This document shows positions 54,181-62,978 of a stretch of DNA of 64,000 nt, piece after piece. How positions within the stretch are numbered: position 1 is the stretch's first letter; each line of letters opens with the position of its first letter. The stretch is from positions 3,588,775 to 3,652,774 of the forward strand of contig NZ_CP151273.1 in NCBI RefSeq assembly GCF_038237375.1. The letters are read 5' to 3'. The notes under the pieces were generated by a model. The model was given only the letters and a program-made list of their open reading frames with translations. It did no database searches and was not told where the DNA came from. The stretch comes from Alcaligenes sp. SDU_A2 (lineage in GTDB: Bacteria > Pseudomonadota > Gammaproteobacteria > Burkholderiales > Burkholderiaceae_B). The position numbers were made by a program, and so were the translations under genes.

Positions 54181-54977
54181 ACGACATTCTGGCCAAAATT
54201 CTGGACACCAAGAAATCAGAAGTCGCCACCGCCCGCCAGTTGCGCAGCGAATCGGATCTGCTGCGCGAAGCGAAGAACCGGAACGACCTGCGCGGCTTTG
54301 CCAGCGCCATCGAAGACAAGATCGCCCAGGGCAAGCCCGCCATCATCGCGGAGGTCAAAAAGGCCTCGCCATCCAAAGGGGTGATCCGCAGCGACTTTAA
54401 CCCGACCGAGATCGCATCCAGCTACGCCGCGCACGGTGCCGCCTGCCTGTCCGTGCTCACGGACGTCAAATACTTTCAGGGGGCCTACGACCACCTGCGC
54501 CAGGCGCGCGCCGCCTGCGCCTTGCCGGTACTGCGCAAGGACTTCATTATTGATCCTTACCAGATCATCCATGCGCGAGCGTTGGGCGCAGACTGCATCT
54601 TATTGATCGTGGCGGCCCTCAGCCCCCAGCAGCTCAAAGAATACGAGACCATCGCCCACGAACTGGGCATGGATGTGCTGGTCGAAGTACACGATAGGGC
54701 CGAACTGGATACGGCACTGGAATTGCAGACCGGCCTGCTGGGCATCAATAACCGCAATCTGCGCAGCTTCGAGACCAGCACGCGCACCACGCTGGATCTG
54801 CTGCCGTTCATTCCTGCCGGTAAACGCGTGGTCACCGAAAGCGGCATCCACACCATCGAGGATGTTGCCGTGATGCGTGAACACGATGTGCAGGCCTTTC
54901 TGGTGGGCGAGGCCTTCATGCGCGAACCCGACCCCGGCGTGGCCTTGCAAAATCTGTTCTTCGGCCAGCCTGCATGA
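54177..54977 (+). CDS. trpC: Indole-3-glycerol-phosphate synthase TrpC
   Basis: TrpC closes the indole ring from CdRP. The 266-residue TIM-barrel protein is the free-standing form, without a TrpF domain. Motifs are [74 protein letters not shown] and FLVGEAFM. It overlaps trpD upstream and the HIT gene downstream by 4 bp each. trpF, trpB and trpA are not in the window, so the pathway is split, as is common in betaproteobacteria. Confidence 0.96.
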   Translation: MNDILAKILDTKKSEVATARQLRSESDLLREAKNRNDLRGFASAIEDKIAQGKPAIIAEVKKASPSKGVIRSDFNPTEIASSYAAHGAACLSVLTDVKYFQGAYDHLRQARAACALPVLRKDFIIDPYQIIHARALGADCILLIVAALSPQQLKEYETIAHELGMDVLVEVHDRAELDTALELQTGLLGINNRNLRSFETSTRTTLDLLPFIPAGKRVVTESGIHTIEDVAVMREHDVQAFLVGEAFMREPDPGVALQNLFFGQPA

Positions 54978-55453
54978 AGCAGGCCGCATGCCCCCTTTGC
55001 GCGTTAGAGCCCGACCAGTTGCTATGGTCGGGCGCAGGGCTGCACGTACTTAATGTCGCCGACAGCCCGTTTCCAGGCTATACGCGTGTCATCTGGCACG
55101 AACATAGTGCCGAAATGACGGACCTATCCCCCACGCAGCGCCAGCATCTGATGGATGCCGTCTATATTGTCGAAGAGGCCCTGCGCGCGCATCTGCAGCC
55201 CATCAAAGTCAATCTGGCCCAATTCGGCAACCAAGTGCCGCATCTGCACTGGCACCTGATTCCGCGCTGGCGCGACGATCCATTTTTCCCGGACTCCGCC
55301 TGGTCGCCTGCACCGACGCGCACGCCAGAACAAAATCTGGCATGGTCCGGGCAACACAAGACTCTGCTGGCACGCTTACCAGCCTATCACCAAGACCTGC
55401 AATCGGTGCTTCAAGCGCGCCTGGTCGATAGCCATCCGTCTGCCAGTAGCTAG
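54974..55453 (+). CDS. HIT-family protein
   Basis: This 159-residue histidine-triad protein has the catalytic HLHWHLIPR and an N-terminal CPLC pair that could bind zinc. [19 protein letters not shown] is also typical of HIT hydrolases. These enzymes split nucleoside phosphoramidates or AMP-lysine-type bonds. It is translationally coupled to trpC (ATGA overlap) and therefore follows trp regulation, although no direct role in tryptophan synthesis is known. The precise substrate is unknown. Confidence 0.88.
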   Translation: MKQAACPLCALEPDQLLWSGAGLHVLNVADSPFPGYTRVIWHEHSAEMTDLSPTQRQHLMDAVYIVEEALRAHLQPIKVNLAQFGNQVPHLHWHLIPRWRDDPFFPDSAWSPAPTRTPEQNLAWSGQHKTLLARLPAYHQDLQSVLQARLVDSHPSASS

Positions 55454-55582
55454 CAAATAAAAAGCCCAGCGTCGCGCCGGCGCATGCCTGAGCCAAGTGC
55501 GCTGCGTGCCAGATGCCCCGGCCCATCTACATAGCCCTGATCAGCCCCTGCCCAAACGCCAGGGGCTGACGGCCATGCAAAA

Positions 55583-55596
55583 TTAATCTGGATCAA
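55583..55596. promoter_or_regulatory. FNR/Anr-type box before nrdD
   Basis: TTAAT-CTGG-ATCAA matches the FNR consensus TTGAT-N4-ATCAA at nine of ten positions. It lies 87 bp upstream of nrdD and suggests activation under anoxia. Confidence 0.65.
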
Positions 55597-55630
55597 ATCT
55601 AACAAAGAAAGTCCCGCACCCTGCTTGAAT

Positions 55631-55676
55631 ACACTACATATAGTGCCTAGCATTACATAAACCACTATATGTAGAG
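55631..55676. promoter_or_regulatory. Pair of NrdR boxes before nrdD
   Basis: ACACTACATATAGTGC (55631-55646) and ACCACTATATGTAGAG (55661-55676) both match the NrdR palindrome acaCTAxATaTAGtg. Their centres are 31 bp apart, about three helical turns, the usual spacing for this repressor of ribonucleotide reductase genes. The second box ends 6 bp before the nrdD start. Confidence 0.82.
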
Positions 55677-55682
55677 AAATTC

Positions 55683-57431
55683 ATGAACACCAGGGCAGCC
55701 CCCGATGCACTGCAAAGACCAGTGCCGCAGATCGATATCATCCGCTCGGTCACCGAATACCTGGAACGCCAGGACTGGCGCGTCAATGCCAATGCCAACC
55801 AGGGCTATTCGCTGGGCGGTCTGATCTTGAACACATCGGGCAAGATGATCGCCAATTACTGGCTCAGCCACGTCTACCCCGAAACCATAGGCCAGGCCCA
55901 TCGCCAGGCCGACCTGCACATTCACGACCTGGATATGCTTTCGGGCTACTGTGCCGGCTGGTCGCTGCGCATGCTGCTCACCGAAGGCCTGAATGGCGTG
56001 CCCGGAAAGATCGAGTCCGCCCCGCCGCGCCATATGTCCAGCGCCGTGGGTCAGATCGTCAACTTCCTGGGCACCCTGCAAAACGAATGGGCCGGGGCCC
56101 AGGCCTTCAGCTCTTTTGACACCTATATGGCTCCTTTTGTGCGCAAAGATGCCATGAACTACACCCAGGTGCTGCAATGCATGCAGGAACTGATCTACAA
56201 CCTGAATGTGCCATCACGGTGGGGCACGCAAACACCCTTCACCAATCTGACCTTCGACTGGATCTGCCCCGAGGATCTCCGCGCACAAGTGCCGCTGATC
56301 GGCGGCCAGGAAATGCCTTTTTGCTATGGCGATCTGCAAAGCGAAATGGACATGATCAACCGCGCCTACATCGAAGTCATGACGCAGGGCGATGCGCGCG
56401 GGCGGGCTTTTACCTTCCCCATTCCCACCTACAACATCACGGCCGACTTCGACTGGCACAGCCCCAACGCGCAGCGCCTGTTCGAGATGACGGCCAAATA
56501 CGGCCTGCCTTATTTCCAGAACTTCATCAATTCCGAACTCAAGCCCAATATGATCCGTTCCATGTGCTGTCGCCTGCAACTGGATCTGCGCGAACTGCTC
56601 AAACGCGGCAACGGCCTGTTCGGCTCAGCCGAGCAGACCGGTTCGCTGGGCGTGGTCACCATCAACTGCGCGCGGCTGGGCTATCTGCATCGCGGCGATG
56701 CGCCAGGGCTGTTCGCGCGGCTGGACCACTTGCTGGAGCTGGGGCGCGACAGCCTAGAAATCAAGCGCCGCGTCATCCAGGAACACATGGACCAGGGCTT
56801 GTTTCCCTACACCCGGCGCTACCTGGGCACTTTACGCAATCACTTCTCTACGCTGGGTGTGAACGGCATCAACGAGATGATCCGCAACTTCACAGACAAT
56901 GCGCACGATCTGACCACCCCCTGGGGCCACGATTTTGCACTGCAATTGCTCGATCATGTACGCGCCCGGATGGTGCAGTTCCAGGAAAGCACGGGCCATA
57001 TGTACAACCTGGAAGCCACGCCCGCCGAAGGCACCACCTACCGCTTTGCCAAGGAGGACCGCGCCCGCTGGCCAGACATTTTGCAAGCCGGAACGCCGGA
57101 CATGCCCTACTACACCAACTCCTCGCAATTGCCAGTGGGCTTTACCGACGACCCCTTCGAGGCCCTGGAACGCCAAGACGAACTACAACGAAGATACACC
57201 GGCGGCACTGTGCTGCATCTATACATGACCGAACCGCTGTCCAGCGCCAACGCCTGCCGCACCCTGGTGCAGCGCGCCCTGAGCCGCTTTTCCCTACCGT
57301 ACATCACCGTCACGCCCACATTCTCCATCTGCCCCAAGCACGGCTATCTGCCCGGCAAGCACACATTCTGCCCGCATTGCGACGCAGACCTCCTGGCACG
57401 CAGGCAAGCCGCTTGCCAACACGGGCACTAG
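55683..57431 (+). CDS. nrdD: Anaerobic ribonucleoside-triphosphate reductase NrdD, main chain
   Basis: NrdD reduces ribonucleoside triphosphates to deoxy forms by a glycyl-radical mechanism in the absence of O2. The 582-residue chain shows class III motifs: VNANANQGYSLGGLILN, LHIHDLDMLSGYCAGWSLR, QTPFTNLTFDW, PIPTYNITADFDW and RSMCCRLQLDLRELL, which carries the Cys pair expected in the active site. Near the end are ICPKHGYLPGKHTFCPHCD zinc-type cysteines. The chain stops before the glycyl-radical segment, which is encoded separately at 57548-57730. FNR and paired NrdR boxes precede the gene. Confidence 0.92.
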   Translation: MNTRAAPDALQRPVPQIDIIRSVTEYLERQDWRVNANANQGYSLGGLILNTSGKMIANYWLSHVYPETIGQAHRQADLHIHDLDMLSGYCAGWSLRMLLTEGLNGVPGKIESAPPRHMSSAVGQIVNFLGTLQNEWAGAQAFSSFDTYMAPFVRKDAMNYTQVLQCMQELIYNLNVPSRWGTQTPFTNLTFDWICPEDLRAQVPLIGGQEMPFCYGDLQSEMDMINRAYIEVMTQGDARGRAFTFPIPTYNITADFDWHSPNAQRLFEMTAKYGLPYFQNFINSELKPNMIRSMCCRLQLDLRELLKRGNGLFGSAEQTGSLGVVTINCARLGYLHRGDAPGLFARLDHLLELGRDSLEIKRRVIQEHMDQGLFPYTRRYLGTLRNHFSTLGVNGINEMIRNFTDNAHDLTTPWGHDFALQLLDHVRARMVQFQESTGHMYNLEATPAEGTTYRFAKEDRARWPDILQAGTPDMPYYTNSSQLPVGFTDDPFEALERQDELQRRYTGGTVLHLYMTEPLSSANACRTLVQRALSRFSLPYITVTPTFSICPKHGYLPGKHTFCPHCDADLLARRQAACQHGH

Positions 57432-57547
57432 GCACCCGTTCCGCTGTGCCCGCAACCCGCGTCTGTGCATCCACGCATCCCACCAACACACGCAACCCCG
57501 ATCGTTTTCTTTTTTTCCGGTCATCCGGATTTTTACTGGAGCTTTCT

Positions 57548-57730
57548 ATGACAGACCCAAGCCTCGTCCTGACGGATGCCGAACGCCAACCTTGCGAAAT
57601 CTGGACGCGGGTCATGGGCTATCACCGTCCTATGTCCTCGTTCAATATCGGCAAACAGGGCGAATTTCACGAACGCCGCTATTTTACGGAGTCGAATGCG
57701 GACCTGCCTGCCCCGATACCGACAGCCTGA
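57548..57730 (+). CDS. Separate glycyl-radical subunit of NrdD
   Basis: This 60-residue protein contains the NrdD C-terminal glycyl-radical site CEIWTRVMGYHRPMSSFNIG, with Gly24 as the expected radical residue, followed by KQGEFHERRYF. It has its own ribosome-binding site (GGAG eight bases before ATG) and lies 116 bp after the nrdD stop in another reading frame, so it is not simply an interrupted tail. It should bind the NrdD main chain and be activated by NrdG. The split resembles the way GrcA supplies a spare glycyl-radical domain to pyruvate formate-lyase. Confidence 0.88.
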   Translation: MTDPSLVLTDAERQPCEIWTRVMGYHRPMSSFNIGKQGEFHERRYFTESNADLPAPIPTA

Positions 57731-57840
57731 ATCACCCCTCTTTTCTTTCACCTGACGCAGCATGGGCCAATCAGGCCCGCGCTGCGATGACTGCCTTCCC
57801 CGTGGCCACGCTACGCAGCCACACCGCCGGAAAGATTGGC

Positions 57841-58581
57841 ATGACGCACACCCGCTCACACAGACAGGCCACAGCACGCGCACCGCTAAAAATAGGCGGC
57901 CTGGTTCCCTTCACAGCCACGGACTACCCAGGCCATCTGGCCGCCGTCATTTTTGTGCAAGGCTGTCCCTGGCGCTGCGGCTACTGCCACAACCCGCATC
58001 TACAGGAACGCCCCCCCCACAGCCCGCTGGACTGGCAGACCATTCTGGATTTTCTGCGCCGACGAGACGGCATGCTGGACAGCGTGGTATTTAGCGGCGG
58101 CGAACCCACGATGGACCCAGCCTTGGAAGCGGCCATACACGCCGTACGCGAATTAGGATTCAAGATCGGACTACATACAGGCGGAACACACCCGCGCCGT
58201 TTACGCGACATCTTGCCCTGGGTGGACTGGGTAGGGCTGGACATCAAGACCGACTTCCAGAACTACGACAAAATCACTCGTGTACACAACAGCGGCAACG
58301 CAGCCAAAGACAGCTTGCAGGCCCTGCTGGATGCCGGTGTTTCGCTGGAATGCCGCAGCACCATACACCCGCAACTGCACAGCCCCCAGGACATACTGCG
58401 ACTGGGGCACTATCTGCACCGCCAGGGCGTGCGACAGTATGCCTTGCAAGTGTTTCGTACCCAGGGATGCCGGGATAGCGTCCTGAATCAAAGCGGGCAG
58501 GCGCTGCACGCCTACCCCGGCGAACACGTCACCCAGGCACTGGCGGAACTGTTCCCCCGCTTTGAACTGCGCCGCGACTGA
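57841..58581 (+). CDS. nrdG: Anaerobic NrdD-activating radical-SAM enzyme NrdG
   Basis: NrdG uses S-adenosylmethionine and a [4Fe-4S] cluster to create the glycyl radical. The 246-residue protein has LVPFTATDYPGHLAAVIFVQ, the cluster motif CPWRCGYCHNP (CxxxCxxC), FSGGEPTMDP and the later WVGLDIKTDF. This is the longer, PflA-like form found with Pseudomonas-type NrdD. The ATG at 57841 is chosen because GGAAAG lies upstream at good spacing. Reading further upstream would overlap the glycyl-radical gene. It completes the nrdD-nrdG operon and converges on ubiT. Confidence 0.93.
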   Translation: MTHTRSHRQATARAPLKIGGLVPFTATDYPGHLAAVIFVQGCPWRCGYCHNPHLQERPPHSPLDWQTILDFLRRRDGMLDSVVFSGGEPTMDPALEAAIHAVRELGFKIGLHTGGTHPRRLRDILPWVDWVGLDIKTDFQNYDKITRVHNSGNAAKDSLQALLDAGVSLECRSTIHPQLHSPQDILRLGHYLHRQGVRQYALQVFRTQGCRDSVLNQSGQALHAYPGEHVTQALAELFPRFELRRD

Positions 58582-58591
58582 ACAAACCCAT

Positions 58592-59089
58592 TTACAGACG
58601 AGCAGCGTTCACCGGGCGCTGCCCAAGCAAGCTGCGTCGCACGGCCTGCCAAAGCTGCGGAATCACAATACGCGCCTGCAACACGCTTGGGTCCAGAGAG
58701 TCCAAGGTGTTCTTGACCATCAGGCCCAACTCGGTATCGCCCTCGATCAACAAACGCCGATTAAAGAACAGTGTGTCCGGGTCTTCCTTGCGCTGCAAAA
58801 GCTGATAAAAATCCCAGGCATTGGCACGCAGGGTCAAATCCGGGGCCGGTCCACCACTGCGCAAAGGATAAAAGGCTCCATTGCGCCAAGAGTAGTCAAA
58901 CTCCAAGCGCGCATCGATCACCTGCAAACGCAAGCGCCGCTCCTGCAGGCACTGCCCGACATCGTCGGGTAAATGAGGGGCCATGACCACATTCAGGGCA
59001 CTGGCCAGCACACGCGACCCTGGCCAGCGCGGTAAGTGTTCTAGCACACTGGCCAAGGGCAAAGGCAGGCGCGGAGTTGAAGCAGTCAT
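58592..59089 (-). CDS. ubiT: UbiT, SCP2-domain factor for anaerobic ubiquinone synthesis
   Basis: UbiT is a lipid-binding accessory protein needed, with UbiU and UbiV, for O2-independent ubiquinone synthesis. The 165-residue product is an SCP2 (sterol-carrier-like) protein: RLRLQVIDARLEFDY, PDLTLRANAWDFYQLL, PDTLFFNRRLLIEGDTELGL and VKNTLDSLD match the family. The start at 59089 follows GGAGATC. It is the last gene of the ubiU-ubiV-ubiT group. Confidence 0.9.
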   Translation of the reverse strand: MTASTPRLPLPLASVLEHLPRWPGSRVLASALNVVMAPHLPDDVGQCLQERRLRLQVIDARLEFDYSWRNGAFYPLRSGGPAPDLTLRANAWDFYQLLQRKEDPDTLFFNRRLLIEGDTELGLMVKNTLDSLDPSVLQARIVIPQLWQAVRRSLLGQRPVNAARL

Positions 59090-59189
59090 CGTCGGATCTC
59101 CAGAAATCGGCATCAAAAATATACGCACGGCACACCTAGGCCAAGACGGCGTGATCAGGCACAGGCCACAGCCACATGCAACATCGCAG

Positions 59190-60092
59190 TCAGGCAGCCG
59201 TCGCGGCCGGCATCACCATCTCCAACCCTGCCCGCCCATGCCAGAAACCATTGCAGGCCTTGGCCGGCAAGTACTGCTGCAACTGCTCATAAGCCGCCTG
59301 AATCGGCATGCGTTCGTGCAGGGCATCGTCAAACAGCCGCAAAACCTCACCCATATGTGCGGACTGCGGGCTAAAGCGCAAAACATCCACACCCAAACTG
59401 CGCAGATCCTGAACCTGATGCAGCAAGGTATACACCCAGGCCGACTGCGTCTGTATGCCATTGATCGTCAAAAAGCCTTGGCCTTCGCGGGTTTCCAGCA
59501 GCAGACCGTCGGGGTAGTCCATGCATACGTATTGGCAGTTGTCTTTGGGCAGATTACGATTGCGGGCCGTAAAACAGCGGGCCGAAAAAGCGAGCGGCAT
59601 GCGACCAAAGGCAAACACTTCGGTCTGTAGTCCCTGCGGCCTGTCCTGCTGTAGCTGCGCCAAGCCTGTACGTCCCATCTCCAGTGGCATCACCCAGCGC
59701 ACCGCGCCTTGCGACGCAATCAACTCCAGCGCAGGCCTGTTGTACAGATTCAGAAACGGACCGGCCACAAAGTCCCGACCCTGCATATGGCGCACGGCAC
59801 CCATATCGTTGGCCTCGACCAGATAGCGATCGTGTTCGCACACTTTGCGCAAGACCGTCATGTCGCGTCCGGACTCCAGCAAGACCTGGGTGGACAAGAC
59901 TGGAGTCTTGCCCGCCTGCGCCAACATGTGCGCAATCTCCAGCCAATCCTCCAGGCGCAACTCGTGCCGCCGGGAGCAAACGGTTTCCCCCAGATAAACC
60001 GCATCGACCGGCCATTCGCAGGCCGACTCGTAAAACTGCATCACCGCCAGACGCGACCAATAATATTGCAAGGGTCCCAAAGAAAATTTCAT
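59190..60092 (-). CDS. ubiV: UbiV, U32-family factor for anaerobic ubiquinone synthesis
   Basis: UbiV, with UbiU, hydroxylates ubiquinone precursors without O2, using prephenate as oxygen source and [4Fe-4S] clusters. The 300-residue U32-family protein keeps cluster-type cysteines in YLGETVCSRRHE and in ARCFTARN and NCQYVCMDYP. Other family stretches are GPLQYYWSRLAVMQFY, YLVEANDMGAV and FVAGPFLNLYN. It lies 21 bp downstream of ubiU. Confidence 0.93.
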   Translation of the reverse strand: MKFSLGPLQYYWSRLAVMQFYESACEWPVDAVYLGETVCSRRHELRLEDWLEIAHMLAQAGKTPVLSTQVLLESGRDMTVLRKVCEHDRYLVEANDMGAVRHMQGRDFVAGPFLNLYNRPALELIASQGAVRWVMPLEMGRTGLAQLQQDRPQGLQTEVFAFGRMPLAFSARCFTARNRNLPKDNCQYVCMDYPDGLLLETREGQGFLTINGIQTQSAWVYTLLHQVQDLRSLGVDVLRFSPQSAHMGEVLRLFDDALHERMPIQAAYEQLQQYLPAKACNGFWHGRAGLEMVMPAATAA

Positions 60093-60113
60093 GTCCCTAT
60101 CTCCGTGGCTGGC

Positions 60114-61145
60114 TTACTTCCAGGGACGCGAATACGCGCCCAATGTGTGCTGCTGGCCCTCGGCCAACTTGTCCAGAGTGCCCATCCAGGCCGGATGAAC
60201 CGAGTAACGTGTCGTGCGAGAATGGGCCAGATCGATAGCCTGTCGCCAGACTTTCGTGACTTGCGCCACATAGGCCGGGCTGCGCTGGCGTCCTTCGATC
60301 TTGATGGCAGAAACCCCGGCCGCCAGCAACTGCGGCAACAGCTCCAGGGTATTCAGGCTGGTGGGCTCTTCCAATGCGTAGTAGTTCTCGCCGGCCACAT
60401 CAAAGCGGCCCTTGCACAGCGTGGGATAACCCGCATTTTCGCCATCCTGGTAACGATCGATCAGCACACCGTTCAAACGCGACTCCAGGCCCTGGCCGGT
60501 CTGTTCCCAACGCACATGTCGGGCCGGCGAACAGACGCCATGCGTGTTGGGCGACTCGCCTGTCGCATACGAAGACAACGCGCAACGCCCCTCCACCATG
60601 ACGCACAGGCTGCCGAATCCAAACACTTCCACCTGGACAGGGACCTGTTCGCATACTTGTTCGACCTGCGACATGGAAAGCACGCGCGGCAACACCACAC
60701 GCTGAATCCCGAAGTGGTCGTGGTAGTAGGAAATCGCCTGCGGGTTGGTGGCCGAACCTTGCACAGACAAGTGCAGCCGCAGGTCGGGATGACGCTGGCT
60801 GGCATAGGCCATCAGCCCCGGATCGGCCAGAATGACGGCATCCACACCCGAGTCCGCCGCCCGGTCAACGGCATCCCGCCACAATGGCCAAGCCTGCGGC
60901 TGCGGATAGGTATTGAGCGCCAGCAAAACCTTGCGCCCACTCTCGTGGGCATAGCGTATGCCTTGCTCGATGGCCTGTGCATCAAAATTGAGCCCGGCAA
61001 AATTGCGCGCGTTGGTGGCGTCGCGGAAACCCAGATACACACTGTCTGCGCCATGATCGATGGCCGCTTTCAGGGCCGGCAAGCTGCCGGCCGGGCAAAC
61101 CAGCTCCAGACAAGCCTGGGCAGGACTTCGAGGCATAGTATTCAT
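60114..61145 (-). CDS. ubiU: UbiU, U32-family factor for anaerobic ubiquinone synthesis
   Basis: UbiU forms a complex with UbiV for O2-independent ring hydroxylation of ubiquinone. The 343-residue protein starts LELVCPAGSLPALKAAIDHG and contains ADSVYLGFRDATNARNFAGL, LHLSVQGSATN, FGSLCVMVEGRCALSS, GVCSPARHVRW and IKIEGRQRSPAYV, with cysteines for the [4Fe-4S] cluster. The start MNTMPRSPAQ at 61145 has GGGAG five bases upstream. Upstream lies an FNR-type box (61229-61242), fitting expression under anoxia. Confidence 0.93.
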   Translation of the reverse strand: MNTMPRSPAQACLELVCPAGSLPALKAAIDHGADSVYLGFRDATNARNFAGLNFDAQAIEQGIRYAHESGRKVLLALNTYPQPQAWPLWRDAVDRAADSGVDAVILADPGLMAYASQRHPDLRLHLSVQGSATNPQAISYYHDHFGIQRVVLPRVLSMSQVEQVCEQVPVQVEVFGFGSLCVMVEGRCALSSYATGESPNTHGVCSPARHVRWEQTGQGLESRLNGVLIDRYQDGENAGYPTLCKGRFDVAGENYYALEEPTSLNTLELLPQLLAAGVSAIKIEGRQRSPAYVAQVTKVWRQAIDLAHSRTTRYSVHPAWMGTLDKLAEGQQHTLGAYSRPWK

Positions 61146-61228
61146 GACACTCCCGAACAAAGATCCAGCCAAGACTCGTCCCGGCTGTGCAACGCCCACC
61201 ACTATGCCCCGTCCGGCCCGGCCTCTCC

Positions 61229-61242
61229 TTAACACATATCAA
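61229..61242. promoter_or_regulatory. FNR-type box between ubiU and DUF2249 gene
   Basis: TTAAC-ACAT-ATCAA matches TTGAT-N4-ATCAA at eight of ten positions. It lies in the 212-bp divergent region, 84 bp from the ubiU start and 115 bp from the DUF2249 gene start, so it could act on both. Confidence 0.55.
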
Positions 61243-61357
61243 TTTCTACGCATCTGCTGATCGCCAACAAGCTCTGCACGGCGCAAAATCCCCACCACGC
61301 CGCCCGAGTAGTGAACAATACCCACTTTGGTCCCACGCTATTGTCCGAGTCTTTGCC

Positions 61358-61579
61358 ATGACACACCCCGAAGTCATACTGGATGTCCGCGGCCTGCCCG
61401 CTCCCGAACCCCTGGAGCACTGCCTGGAGGCGCTGGCTGGACTGGAGCGCGAGCAAAGCCTGACCATGCTGATCGACCGCGAGCCGTTTCCGCTCTACGC
61501 CATTCTGGATCGGCACGGTTTCCGGCACCGCTGCACCGACTGCGGCACTCATTTCCAGCTCGTCATCAACAAGGCTTGA
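61358..61579 (+). CDS. DUF2249 (TusA-like) protein
   Basis: This 73-residue protein has the DUF2249 pattern: VILDVRGLPAPEPLEHCLEA, a TusA-like beta-alpha unit, followed by DREPFPLYAILDRHGF. The C-terminus has a Cys pair in HRCTDCGTHFQL. DUF2249 proteins often neighbour nitrite, nitric oxide and denitrification genes. The next gene starts 3 bp downstream. The start at 61358 gives the standard domain length. Function unknown. Confidence 0.8.
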   Translation: MTHPEVILDVRGLPAPEPLEHCLEALAGLEREQSLTMLIDREPFPLYAILDRHGFRHRCTDCGTHFQLVINKA

Positions 61580-61582
61580 ATC

Positions 61583-62920
61583 ATGCAACGCGCCCTGTCC
61601 ATCGATCAATCGCCACCGCTGGCCCTGACCCTGCCGTTTTTCCTGAATGTGCCGCTGTTCGGCCTGCTGTCCTGCGCTCTGGCCATCTGGGCCGGCCCCG
61701 ATTTGTTTGATTCCCGCTGGCATCCCGCCACCCTGGCCCTGACCCATGCCTGGACGCTAGGCATACTGGGCAGCGCCATGCTGGGCGCACTGATGCACAT
61801 TCTGGCCGTCGCCGGCAATATACGCGCCACCTTATCGCGCCTGTCGGGCGGAACACTGTGGGCGCTGCTGACCGGGGGCACCTTGCTCTTGATGATAGGC
61901 TTCATGGCCTGGCTGCCATGGGCCTGGCTGCTGGCGGCTCTCTTATTAGGCACGGCCCTGACCGGCTACCTGGCTTGCATGGCCAACGCGCTTTGGGCGC
62001 AGCGGCGTCGCGTCTTTGCAGGCGCGCGCGAAATCCTGGCCCCCATACGCCTGGCACTGTTGTTTCTGACGTTGACTCTGTTATCGGGCATCTCCATGCT
62101 GACCGCTCTGGGCTTGGGCAAGCCCGCGCCCAATCTGCTCGACAGCCATATGCTGTTCGGACTGGCGGGCTGGACAGGACTGCTGGTCATAGCCATGTCT
62201 TTTCAGCTGCTGCCTATTTTTCAGGTAACCGAGCTGTATCCACGCAGCCTGGTACGCTGGCTGCCCTGGACGCTGACAGGCTTGCTGGTCGCCAGCGCCG
62301 CCCTGCAAAGCCTGCCCGGCCCGTGGCTACCACTGCGCGAACTGCTGCTGTATTTAATCATTCTGGCCTTCGCCCTATGGGCCATCGTCAGCTGGGCAAG
62401 ATTGTGGCGGCGCAAACGCCCCAATGCCGATACGGTCACCCTGTTCTGGTACAGCGCGTTGGCAAGCCTGATCGTCTGCGTCCCTTTACTGCTCTGGTCG
62501 CGTTCGCCTGCAAGCCATGACACAAGTCTGGGCATCGGAATACTGATCATCGTCGGCACACTCGGGTCCCTGGTAACAGGCATGCTCTATACCATTGTGC
62601 CCTTTCTGCTATGGCGCGAAGCACAACAAGCCGTGCCTGTAGACCTAGCGCATCCCGAACGAACCCGTGGGTTACTACGCCTGATTCCCAAAACCGGACA
62701 CTATATCCCGGCCGCCACGGCTCGTTTGCACTGGGCATTGCATAGCGCAGCTATCATGGCGTGCGCTCTGGCCGCGTTGGGCATAGAGACGGCAGCCTGG
62801 ATAGCGGCCCCTTTGCTCCTGACGGCTTTTATGGTGCTTACCTGGAATCTATGGACAGCCTGGCAGCGCTATCGGCTATGCCGCCAAGCGTTGATAGAAC
62901 ACACGCACTCTGCGGGCTAA
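61583..62920 (+). CDS. Polytopic membrane protein, NnrS/heme-copper-like
   Basis: This 445-residue inner-membrane protein has about 12 hydrophobic helices. Conserved-looking histidines occur in THAWTLGILGSAMLGALMHI, DSHMLFGLAGWTGLLVIAMS and in the C-terminal TARLHWALHSAAIM. Together with SFQLLPIFQVTELYP they resemble proteins of the NnrS/heme-copper subunit I-like superfamily found with denitrification genes. I cannot assign a firm family. It is coupled to the DUF2249 gene and lies beside a Dnr-like regulator and an FNR-type box, which suggests a role in anaerobic or nitrogen-oxide respiration. Confidence 0.7.
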   Translation: MQRALSIDQSPPLALTLPFFLNVPLFGLLSCALAIWAGPDLFDSRWHPATLALTHAWTLGILGSAMLGALMHILAVAGNIRATLSRLSGGTLWALLTGGTLLLMIGFMAWLPWAWLLAALLLGTALTGYLACMANALWAQRRRVFAGAREILAPIRLALLFLTLTLLSGISMLTALGLGKPAPNLLDSHMLFGLAGWTGLLVIAMSFQLLPIFQVTELYPRSLVRWLPWTLTGLLVASAALQSLPGPWLPLRELLLYLIILAFALWAIVSWARLWRRKRPNADTVTLFWYSALASLIVCVPLLLWSRSPASHDTSLGIGILIIVGTLGSLVTGMLYTIVPFLLWREAQQAVPVDLAHPERTRGLLRLIPKTGHYIPAATARLHWALHSAAIMACALAALGIETAAWIAAPLLLTAFMVLTWNLWTAWQRYRLCRQALIEHTHSAG

Positions 62921-62978
62921 ACACGTACCACAGCCAACGGGGTGGCATCCATGTGCCTGTCTTACATCTGAAACGCTT

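Noticed and set aside
57432..57547. Split nrdD as a frameshift or sequencing error
   Set aside because: The glycyl-radical gene has its own ribosome-binding site and start, and is separated by 116 bp with stops, so a single-base error would not join them.
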